A stretch of DNA of 64,000 nt. It comes from Bacteroidaceae bacterium (GTDB lineage Bacteria; Bacteroidota; Bacteroidia; Bacteroidales; Bacteroidaceae). Position 1 is the first letter of the stretch; each line of letters starts with the position of its first letter. The notes beneath the pieces are model-generated. The model saw only the letters and a list, made by a program, of their open reading frames with translations, was not told the DNA's origin and did not search any database. The translations under genes and the position numbers were made by a program. Of the stretch, positions 58,701-64,000 are shown one piece after another. The stretch lies in assembly GCA_017535725.1 (NCBI GenBank), contig JAFXTO010000025.1, positions 1 to 64,000 on the forward strand. Reading direction: 5' to 3'.

Positions 58701-58854
58701 CCTTGAAGCCGATAACGACATTCGCCGTGCCGTCTGCGTTCTGAGCGGTACGGACACAGCCGACGCGCTCGCCAAAAGTCTCCTTTATGAACTCTTCTAT
58801 TTCGAGGCCAGTGTGATTCTCCCACGCCTCAGATAAATTTCTTATTGCTGCCAT
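52753..58854 (-). CDS. Large phage tail protein, target of the DGR
   Basis: 2033 residues. The N-terminal 100 residues (NLSEAWENHTGLEIEEFIKE) look like a virion attachment part, followed by beta-sandwich repeats to about 500. A LamG/concanavalin-like domain (about 520-670) holds GKIWGFEMLPLEARF and RIFLDGKIEREF. An LRR-like stretch (ELPASESLESVAMPSTLSEL type) lies near 1430. The last 150 residues form a C-type-lectin-like (DUF1566/FGE-type) domain with KWLLPSAGLLSRIYNFYYNS, ending in the VR at residues 1987-2028. It is probably the receptor-binding tail fibre or tip, whose Tyr-rich binding surface is changed by the DGR. It lies 3 bases after a 58-residue gene. Confidence 0.88.
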   Translation of the reverse strand: MAAIRNLSEAWENHTGLEIEEFIKETFGERVGCVRTAQNADGTANVVIGFKDEDDYNTWRSLSDSDKWGATGQQYIVTYDTLPSAEGSDTYTVTLILQTTPSTIQPTNDVKLNVKGTSSVIYAAGGSENIIEDLVVQVQTRTSPSASWTNRGETVIVANDTNFTEISLKNYLYAGTNYVRIRAVGEYSSSVWRSFTLNVVNLSLAPNTALELPMTGESISLNYLVGGSVAKTLQFEFGTGLGSSFIPQFSYQNNDVGCSRALGTSTNTSTGMTFEFTDSTMLQSIMSDGVHTVRARLYVSEDVKTDWIESQYMVVKTAPATPHVVVNDVHGNLANWTEVKFFDWAAYAGGAPTMGVNFRLTDEDNEDTYASWSFTAENSTKYLFGVQLGIELENSALTEFYGYMHIEDNEGNELADPIFFVFSNSADNQPTAGADFVFLPSNRSNGETNPRRIINNANGQEIEAEFDGFGFTTDGFIDVNKDVDSTSANAEKVRAFHVPAGRQTDWTYNPCSELTDGNNTGRSMTFEVDFRTNNILDEEEPILTFGTYHSDGKIWGFEMLPLEARFLTQRMRTTDDQNVSWAEGVRTHLAVNIVYGLQGLNYVRIFLDGKIEREFNYESNDRFTEPNVHIVIGNSSSDIDIFGIRCYKKALSTAEVMQDYKASMSSVSEKVEFADKNDILGDNEEISFTKCLGKYNLIGHTGHLPKYGDENKGTSEGVSIYVNIVGDPTHSGTLTELESKGQGTTAMTYRDWNQQYKTTDDSVFTPDEGVAGEAGAGYAIQAGEYLAKKLVGKINFASGMQSHKLGLTWIYTDLFKRLVSNGVITRPSQMTTYPNSRISVLEKPFLFFHRETEEDPWTFKYLMTFGAGKGDKPTFGFNKNTTPNMLMVEGANNDRPLALFRIPWNDDITYSPDDEAWMYNGQKQLNFGFGTTTKSNNKEYPSSTAAINAQKAFFNFAYLHHSRVQPFNGTLSELRRSESVSTSGLYWVTQDDSNLGSSRYDLYRYDELTQNWVNAGVGKISSGNYETLNLRAQYETFCSETSATPQTWTQGQWAATNEMIIAMRRAHFKAKASEYIHIDDALYHSCFIKFYGGTDNRAKNTYYYTDPETLKIRFVADDLDTTIKTNNVGQNRKPYYVEEHDINAAGDFYWQGEESGFYNVLEEAFETEMTTMMNNMMTGMAQLGGSVMAFHERYFLSTQDYFPAIAYNEQARLVYEAAAVAQAAGDYKNDSVQAITQSCGSQRWSEYQWLKDRIMYISSWCEYGEFAGSSTAPNGMSWRGKNGATYNFKLTPAKWLYPRVGSDSGNYPASAGGKRVRVPAGTQINYPAITLSSDSWISVRGIDYYLDIGDMNIGLSSEQGTFSLSGKRLQRITINEDGTDENRFLATSIVVSNAINIKELIVRKVSTVGGAFNISKCTRLENVDLRGSTFSIVELPASESLESVAMPSTLSELVVNNQPNLETLTLDGADLLTRVEVDQSRAGTLDTGQLATNIYLEKTEGGAPLTSVSFTGISWTGIRADMLTFLTNVASCTLTGSIAMLPAANDRYLTFREVVGLIDQFGNIQSQQNALYIDYPKRSINTFNIRGLKYIKTLGEFRDWVINAQPTTGNNVAIVNGHEDITWAFVGENSNVVSTYAEFTNAVKGYVNVKRLSDSAIDLRFTIRVTIGLIDGTSVTMDKKVGFYNRIPKVGDFAYIDGTFDDEYDKSKTLAGTVVKKEQVSETEYKLWVYAKENAVCRSSDGTYNTSSHVWGIYPEEAASNGFPASVTNEIRDAAELSSAVDTAMTNITTSGLTSPSDATNKDYRYIRNTFLDSNQEDGYAVLTGGACNDFATESKNDIVIRHANAIISGYLDESYPTTPTELANAMQALVAAMTAQGVSAPSRYRQLYYPATYACHLYEPASAEDETISPQYARGKWLLPSAGLLSRIYNFYYNSCGRVTYDSGGRCTAANANEAPQSEALLPLFANLLARIARVENAGSPFAIPSNSYYWSVTEYGSYYAWLVNFGSGYVYLNDKYYSSAVRPVAAFNFAL
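52771..52894 (-). repeat. DGR variable repeat (VR), 124 bp
   Basis: Encodes SYYWSVTEYGSYYAWLV and onward at the C-terminus of the tail protein. It differs from the TR almost only at TR adenines. Its last 19 coding bases (52789-52771), rich in G and C, are identical to the TR and are the likely initiation-of-homing site, followed by the two hairpins. Confidence 0.95.
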
Positions 58855-58857
58855 GAT

Positions 58858-59034
58858 TTAATTATGATTTTTCCATGTTTCTGAACCAAGCCAAGGTTTA
58901 TTGCTTATCCATACGCCACTACCGAAGCAGGAGCGTACAGCCATCCAAACGAGGCGCAAGCCCTTATATACAGCCTGTGCCACCATTGCACCCTTTCGGC
59001 GGGCGACAAGTATATGACTTCCCTTGGTTATCAT
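58858..59034 (-). CDS. Small 58-residue phage protein between two tail genes
   Basis: Starts MITKGSHILVARRKGAM and holds KGLRLVWMAVRSCFGSGVW followed by SNKPWLGSETWKN. The ATG overlaps the stop of the upstream gene by 4 bases and its stop is 3 bases before the tail protein's ATG, so the spacing fits a real operon gene. Short Trp-rich proteins with a VRSCFGSG-type phrase are familiar from Bacteroides phage tail regions; the function is unknown. Confidence 0.8.
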   Translation of the reverse strand: MITKGSHILVARRKGAMVAQAVYKGLRLVWMAVRSCFGSGVWISNKPWLGSETWKNHN

Positions 59035-59339
59035 TCTTCGTAAATATTATATTCAATATCGGGATTCACCGTACCAGCGTCAACGAGCGCGTCATACTGA
59101 GCTTGCGTGAGCCATACGGACTGAGTGAACGCATCGGAGAGTTGCCGAATCGTCTGAGTGTTCTGTCCTAACTGCGTGCTCATTGAGTCAAGGGCATTGT
59201 TGATGGTGTTGATAGATGTATCATGCCCACTGAGAATGTCGGCATTGTTGTTTACGACCTCCTTCACCTCGTTAGCGTCGGTGGCAGTCCAGAGGTCGCC
59301 GCGACGTTTGGCGGCATATTCAATCTTCTGTATCGGCAT
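59031..59339 (-). CDS. Small phage tail-associated protein
   Basis: 102 residues. The helical middle (TSINTINNALDSMSTQLGQN) looks like a trimeric coiled coil, and the end WLTQAQYDALVDAGTVNPD is a phrase common in phage tail-fibre-associated proteins. No enzyme motif. It lies 2 bases after the next gene upstream and overlaps the 58-residue gene by 4. Confidence 0.75.
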   Translation of the reverse strand: MPIQKIEYAAKRRGDLWTATDANEVKEVVNNNADILSGHDTSINTINNALDSMSTQLGQNTQTIRQLSDAFTQSVWLTQAQYDALVDAGTVNPDIEYNIYEE

Positions 59340-59341
59340 AG

Positions 59342-59614
59342 CTATACTATTTTGCGGTCGTTTTCGTCTAACAGCTCAAAGTCGAGGACGTGCGGGAACC
59401 CAAAGCCAGCCTCCATCTCAAAGTCCAGCGTGTAGTCAAAGCCCACTTGCACCTCTGCATCCATGAGCTGACTATGCTTTAGGGCGTTGAGGATAATGGG
59501 AAGCTCATTAGTGGTAAGTTGCGGCTTATCACTATTGAGCATCCTAATCGACAGATGGACTACGCCATTGGGAGCTACATCCCTGTCTTCGACAATGAAG
59601 CCAATCTTGTTCAT
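59342..59614 (-). CDS. Small phage protein of unknown function
   Basis: 90 residues, soluble and beta-rich (VGFDYTLDFEMEAGFGFPH). It overlaps the HETIH protein gene by 4 bases upstream and lies 2 bases before the coiled-coil gene, so it is part of the tail operon. I do not recognise it. Confidence 0.7.
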   Translation of the reverse strand: MNKIGFIVEDRDVAPNGVVHLSIRMLNSDKPQLTTNELPIILNALKHSQLMDAEVQVGFDYTLDFEMEAGFGFPHVLDFELLDENDRKIV

Positions 59615-59940
59615 TTCTTAATGTAGTGAATCCATGAGAAGAGTTTTCTCTTGGAAAGATACTCTTTGTTTCCTTCGTTGGCGTATGCCTCCCGCTCAAA
59701 GGAGATATTGCGGTAGGCGGTGTGCCAGTTGCGATACTGGATGAGACGGACAAGAAACTCCAGTCCATACCAAATGAAGAACGGAAGAATAAGCATTTCC
59801 TTCTGCTGCTTGCTGTGGATAGTCTCATGCGTGATGAGGCGTTCAGATACATTGTAGCCCTCCTTTACGATGAGCCACCAAATCAGAGTGATTGCGGAAT
59901 ACCCCTTCGGGGGGAACCATGAACATTTTACTATTTTCAT
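59611..59940 (-). CDS. Small membrane-associated protein with an HExxH motif
   Basis: 109 residues. HETIHSKQQ near residue 38 fits the zinc-peptidase HExxH motif, and SFEREAYANE about 45 residues later could give a third ligand (Glu). A hydrophobic stretch (MLILPFFIWYGLEFLVRLI) lies between them. The layout resembles small Bacteroidetes proteins of unknown role. It could be a wall or protein-processing enzyme of the phage; the motif is seen, the activity is inferred. Confidence 0.7.
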   Translation of the reverse strand: MKIVKCSWFPPKGYSAITLIWWLIVKEGYNVSERLITHETIHSKQQKEMLILPFFIWYGLEFLVRLIQYRNWHTAYRNISFEREAYANEGNKEYLSKRKLFSWIHYIKK

Positions 59941-59952
59941 TTTGATAAATAT

Positions 59953-62900
59953 TTAGGATAATAAATCTTGCCAGCTTTTATGTTTGGTTTGGCCGCTTGC
60001 GGTAAACGTTATTCCGTCTTGCGCGTCTATATTCAACGCCGTGTTTTTTGTATTCATGTACAACGATGCCACACGCTGCAATCCATCGGGGTCTGTCTCA
60101 AACTGAATCTTAAACAGGTCGATAATAGATGCCCCTTGTGCTGGTAGCTGGTGGTTTTCGTCTTGCACTCCGTTAGGGCCTCGCATTTTGATATAACCAT
60201 TGCCAGCATCTACGATGATGGAATTTTGCGTCGTTGTATTCACGGACTCAAACACGCCATTTATTGATGCGTTTGTCGTGTGAAGCGTTCCTGTTGTCGG
60301 GTCAATCCATATCTTACCACTTACCGAACCGTCAGAACTTTCAAACGTCACCTTGTCGGCTCTCAGCTTGATTTTTCCAGCCGTGATGTCAATGCCAGTC
60401 TTTAGGAGGTTGTTCTTTGACATGATTTCGACAATCTGCGGACAGACACCACCGAGGACGATGCCGACGGCATAGACTCTCCATGTTCCCATCGCGTGAC
60501 AGACACCAATAGTCGAGCCTAACGCACTGCTCATCTTCTTTGTGGCATAGTACTTGCGCCAACCGTCGCCAAGGTCGATATATGGGGATGTCAGAGTGTC
60601 AACGACAATCTGCGTGCCGGAACTATCATACCCGAAACACAGACGGACGTGTGCATTGTTCCCGTTGTTGTCCGTGACGTATGCCTCCGTGCTTGCGGAT
60701 ATACACTTGCAAATCATGTAGAATGTGGCATGATTACCCGTTAGGAGTGAATAGTTATCGCGACGGGTGAATTTTATCTGCCAGCATCCATTTACATTGT
60801 GAGACAGTTGTACGACCTTCCCGAAAACGCCATCCGTGACCTCCGTAGATGTGATGTGCTGGTCATCTATTGTGCCACTGACTGCCAGCGGGTTCACGAT
60901 GAAGTTATCGAGGTCTCTGCCATCGGCCTCTTCTGCCGTCCAGTTTGTCGCAATCTCTCCCTCTTCAACCTTATACCAAAGAACGGTGACGGGGTAGGTG
61001 CGTGTGCCACCGCTGCCGTTTGAGCCGTTAGAGATAGCGGTATCGTAGAGGTAGCTTGTGATGTAATACGTTCCCGTCCTGTTGGCGGTGAATGATACGC
61101 TGCCAGTTGCCGCATTTCCACCGTTGGCCGATATGTCAACGTGTACTTCCTGCGCCCATCGAGAACCCCAATCAGAGCTAACATTTGTGTCGCCGCTATC
61201 CATCAGTCTGAACAGATACACCCTCAGCTTCATGGCAGACGGCAGAGATGTTGGCGTGATTCCGCTTACGGAGAATGTGTATTTCTTGCCGTTTTCGAGC
61301 CGTAATGAGCGGTGCGCAAAGCCATAATCCGTGCTCGTCTCGTTGATGATGGAATTTTGAAGGAGGTTCGGATTGTAGGCGGCATTGGCAACGGCGAGGC
61401 TGATTCTGTCATTGCCAGTGAGGTTCACTTGGTCAGCGTCAATGGTTACGCCGCTTACTATCTTCCCATTGCTGTCCTTTTGGACGTAAGCCGAAAGATA
61501 TGCCTGTGCGATTGTCCTTCCCTGCTGGTCTGTGGCTGTCGCAAAGTTCTGAACAAGGTTGCCAGTCGTAATCATCCCAGCCGTGGAAGTGTAATCGCCA
61601 GCGGACTTCATCGCCAGTGCTCGCACGTAACCTTTCAGATTCTCAATGAGGCTGTGCGCTGACTCCTGCAACACCTCCCAATCCGTACCGTTGTACATCT
61701 GAATCTGAATACCACCTTCTACGGTGCGATATTCGCTGTCTGACGGGAGATTTGTATCGGTAAATGTGATGGGCGAACATACAAGGTCGTAAAGATTTGC
61801 CGTAATGCTTGGACGGGAGCGGAATATGCGTATTGTGTACTCGCCGATAGCTTCATACACAGATTGTAAGGCCATGCGCATATTCTCATCCGTAACGGCC
61901 TGCCATGAACCCGAAACATACCGCTTGATGCCATTTGTCGGAGTGTATGAAATATCACCCTCCAAAATCACTGAGAGAGTGCTGGTGCCATAGATAGTGA
62001 GGTATGCGTTTGTACCCTTGTTCTTGATGGTGTTCTTGCAATCAGCATTGTCATAGACCATGTTAGCCAGCGCAGCAAGCAGGATGCGCGGGTCTCTTTT
62101 CTCCGTGATGTCCGAAAGGTCTGCCCAATCGCTCAGTTGACCGTTTCCCGTTGAGCGTCCAGTGACACAAACCATCATGTTATTGCCATTGTTGGTCTGC
62201 ATCCACAAATCGCCTCTCTTGTAAGGAGGTGTCGGCACACTACTTTGAACAAAGAAATTCACCTTGCTCGAAGACATCAGCGAGAGAATCCCAGCACGCT
62301 CATAGTAGAAATTCTGCCAGTCGTTTTTGAAAACTACGCTGCTTATGGTCGTGTTCCCGCTTGCAGCCAGCGCGGTAGGTGTCCTATTATCGGGGAAGGT
62401 ATTAGTGTTTGAGCTTTCCGATGTCGGGTCATCCAAGTACCAGCTTAGAACGTTGTACGCTCTTTCATAGTCCGCTGTACTGATATGGGCATCTATCGCA
62501 TTGGCCAATATGATTTCTTTCTCAGATGTGATATTCTCCCACTCGCGCAGTACATTCAGCTTCTCAAAAGGAGTCAGAACACCGTCATCCGCAAAGTCTG
62601 ACAGCTGACCAAGTGCATTAGTCGCATCTTCCTGTGCGTCATCTGCCCTGTTCTTTGCATCCTCGGAAAGCAGCGTCAACACCTCAACCCTCGCGGCGTA
62701 GAACGCGCCCCAAAGACCTCGGAATGTCTCGCTGTTGATGTTCTCCGTGTTGGAAATATTACTACTTGTCAGCCATGACGGTATGATAGTATTTAGATAT
62801 GTGCTTATTGCCGACGGTGGCCACGTCTTCGTGCCGTTTGGCCATTGTGTGCCTCCGTTGAGGTAGGTAAACAAATCCTCAGCCGCACTTTTGTATGTCG

Positions 62901-64000
62901 CCATGCTTACGCCAGCCGTCGTGCATTTGCTTTGGATTTTGTAGTATTCATGGACTATTGCAGTGAAATCCGAAAGGAGGTCAAGTTTTTCGCTTGGGTC
63001 GAGCTTGCCGTCATTGGCCATGTCGCTGATTTTACCGAGCGCGGTGGTGGCATCGGCCTGCGCTGCATCCGCTAAGTCCTTGGCCTTTTTCGTGATGACC
63101 TCTAACAAGGCGGTGAGTGCCGTCTGATAGGCGTTCCATACGGAATGATACGTCGAGCTGTTGGCCGTCGGCGTGTCAGCCAGCACGGTATCGGTATTCA
63201 TGTTTGCCGCCGTGAGCCATGCGGGGCGGGCTACACCGTTCAAGATGTCATTCGATATGGTGGCCGTGGTGTCATTTGGATTGCCGTTGTTGAGCATGAC
63301 GGCCAATTTCTTATAAGCCGCTACAAGGGCATCGTCCTGTGTGTTCGTGCTCCCGAAATAATCGCTTGCCTGTTCGATGTATTTCTTATATTCGGCGATG
63401 GTTTTAAGCCAGTCGATATACAGAAGCGATTTCTCAGAGCCAGCACTGATTACTCCATCGGAAACAATATCGTCGATTCTGTCATGGGCATTGTCTGCCG
63501 TGGATTGTGCCTTGTCCGTGAGTGCCGTCAGTACAGCCGTGCGGGTGGCGTAGAACTCTGCCCAAAGATTCCTCCATGTGCCGCCCGCGATGGTCTGCGT
63601 GTTGCCCATATTGGCATCCTTAATCCATGCGGGAAGTGTGGAATCTCCAAAGTTGGCCAGTGTCGGCTCAGTCCATGAAGTGCCGCCATTGAGATATGTG
63701 CCAATGGCACGGAAAGCGGTTATATACGGCTCTATCCATACGCTGTATGTGATAATCCAGCTATTGCCGTCTTTGGCCATGTCGAGGATTCCCGACGCAT
63801 AGCCATCCGAATCGGTGTCCATCATTTCATGGTATGCCGCGATGAACTCCCTCTTTACGGTCAACTTCTCGCTTGGGTCAAGCTTGCCGTCATTGGCCAT
63901 GTCGCTGATTTTACCGAGCGCGGTGGTGGCATCGGCCTGCGCTGCATCCGCTAAGTCCTTGGCACATTTTGTTATCTTCTTCAAGAGAGCTGCCAGCGCG
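59953..64000 (-). CDS. Large phage tail/tip protein with helical repeats (5' end beyond the window)
   Basis: At least 1349 codons; the frame is open past the right edge (a TTG at 63984 is not the true start, since the repeat ALAALLKKITKCAKDLADAA continues upstream). The visible N-terminal part has three or four helical repeats of about 290 residues with the phrase ADATTALGKISDMANDGKLD, two copies of which are almost identical in DNA 879 bp apart. The C-terminal half has beta domains (galactose-binding-like NLLQNSIINETSTDYGFAHR region) and ends ITFTASGQTKHKSWQDLL. It is likely a tail-tip or baseplate protein that presents the DGR-varied protein. Confidence 0.8.
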   Translation of the reverse strand, partial: ALAALLKKITKCAKDLADAAQADATTALGKISDMANDGKLDPSEKLTVKREFIAAYHEMMDTDSDGYASGILDMAKDGNSWIITYSVWIEPYITAFRAIGTYLNGGTSWTEPTLANFGDSTLPAWIKDANMGNTQTIAGGTWRNLWAEFYATRTAVLTALTDKAQSTADNAHDRIDDIVSDGVISAGSEKSLLYIDWLKTIAEYKKYIEQASDYFGSTNTQDDALVAAYKKLAVMLNNGNPNDTTATISNDILNGVARPAWLTAANMNTDTVLADTPTANSSTYHSVWNAYQTALTALLEVITKKAKDLADAAQADATTALGKISDMANDGKLDPSEKLDLLSDFTAIVHEYYKIQSKCTTAGVSMATYKSAAEDLFTYLNGGTQWPNGTKTWPPSAISTYLNTIIPSWLTSSNISNTENINSETFRGLWGAFYAARVEVLTLLSEDAKNRADDAQEDATNALGQLSDFADDGVLTPFEKLNVLREWENITSEKEIILANAIDAHISTADYERAYNVLSWYLDDPTSESSNTNTFPDNRTPTALAASGNTTISSVVFKNDWQNFYYERAGILSLMSSSKVNFFVQSSVPTPPYKRGDLWMQTNNGNNMMVCVTGRSTGNGQLSDWADLSDITEKRDPRILLAALANMVYDNADCKNTIKNKGTNAYLTIYGTSTLSVILEGDISYTPTNGIKRYVSGSWQAVTDENMRMALQSVYEAIGEYTIRIFRSRPSITANLYDLVCSPITFTDTNLPSDSEYRTVEGGIQIQMYNGTDWEVLQESAHSLIENLKGYVRALAMKSAGDYTSTAGMITTGNLVQNFATATDQQGRTIAQAYLSAYVQKDSNGKIVSGVTIDADQVNLTGNDRISLAVANAAYNPNLLQNSIINETSTDYGFAHRSLRLENGKKYTFSVSGITPTSLPSAMKLRVYLFRLMDSGDTNVSSDWGSRWAQEVHVDISANGGNAATGSVSFTANRTGTYYITSYLYDTAISNGSNGSGGTRTYPVTVLWYKVEEGEIATNWTAEEADGRDLDNFIVNPLAVSGTIDDQHITSTEVTDGVFGKVVQLSHNVNGCWQIKFTRRDNYSLLTGNHATFYMICKCISASTEAYVTDNNGNNAHVRLCFGYDSSGTQIVVDTLTSPYIDLGDGWRKYYATKKMSSALGSTIGVCHAMGTWRVYAVGIVLGGVCPQIVEIMSKNNLLKTGIDITAGKIKLRADKVTFESSDGSVSGKIWIDPTTGTLHTTNASINGVFESVNTTTQNSIIVDAGNGYIKMRGPNGVQDENHQLPAQGASIIDLFKIQFETDPDGLQRVASLYMNTKNTALNIDAQDGITFTASGQTKHKSWQDLLS
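63001..63967. repeat. Near-identical direct repeat inside the tail-tip gene
   Basis: About 90 bp near 62990-63084 recurs near 63869-63963, offset 879 bp (293 codons). It encodes the LADAAQADATTALGKISDMA phrase. Confidence 0.75.

Larger units (their letters stand above)
47498..64000. mobile_element. Prophage carrying a diversity-generating retroelement (left end in window, right end beyond)
   Basis: From the putative attachment core GATTCCGGTTC onward come a tRNA, a tyrosine integrase, a holin/DUF5675/spanin-like lysis set, the DGR and tail genes, all leftward except the integrase. The right end and the other half of the host tRNA should lie beyond the window. Confidence 0.8.

Noticed and set aside
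63984-63984. A start codon for the tail-tip gene at 63984
   Set aside because: The helical repeat continues upstream in frame to the window edge, so the gene is cut by the window.

Overview
The window looks like a chromosome of a gut Bacteroidales bacterium, probably of the Prevotellaceae. The evidence is the dominant promoter type (TAnnTTTG -7 box about 20 bases after a TTG), BspA-type leucine-rich repeat surface proteins, DUF4421, GH97 and PL11 sugar enzymes, B12-dependent NrdJ and the AsnA-type asparagine synthetase. The genus is an inference from protein style only.

Layout. 1-5.8 kb is accessory DNA: the start of an HU-like gene, a primase/helicase operon with iteron-like sites, and a two-gene unit of unknown function. 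5.9-13.7 kb holds a giant BspA-like protein, a small LRR protein, structured leader RNAs, direct repeats, a gene remnant and a Fic protein. 13.7-23.4 kb is one leftward run: TolC, HlyD and two ABC-2 permeases without an ATPase, DUF4421, a rhamnulokinase-NUDIX fusion carrying two odd insertions, and a dicarboxylate symporter. 23.5-39.6 kb is mainly housekeeping: hisS, a 2-hydroxyacid dehydrogenase, leuC-leuD-leuA-like, folB, nrdJ, nitroreductase, dnaA, an MCE protein and an amidase. 39.7-47.1 kb holds an ATPase-DUF4435 pair, a rhamnogalacturonan lyase, a GH97 glycosidase and asnA.

From 47.5 kb to the right edge lies a prophage. It appears to have integrated in the anticodon region of a host tRNA-Arg(CCG), leaving only the 5' half, and it (or the site) carries a complete tRNA-Arg(CCG) beside the integrase. 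Leftward phage genes encode tail proteins, a holin, a DUF5675 protein and a spanin-like protein.

The most striking system is a diversity-generating retroelement (DGR) in the prophage. A reverse transcriptase, an Avd-like accessory protein, a 124-bp template repeat (TR) and a matching 124-bp variable repeat (VR) at the end of a 2033-residue tail protein are all present. TR and VR differ at 15 positions, 14 of which are adenines of the TR coding strand, all in AAC codons. Two GC-rich hairpins follow the VR and not the TR. The TR is read in frame as the N-terminal part of the reverse transcriptase protein.

Other notable signals are two arrays of a GTATATACGTG unit at exact 22-bp spacing, 45 kb apart; palindromic or low-complexity insertions inside coding genes; a terminator-like hairpin directly before leuC; and several small genes of under 60 codons.
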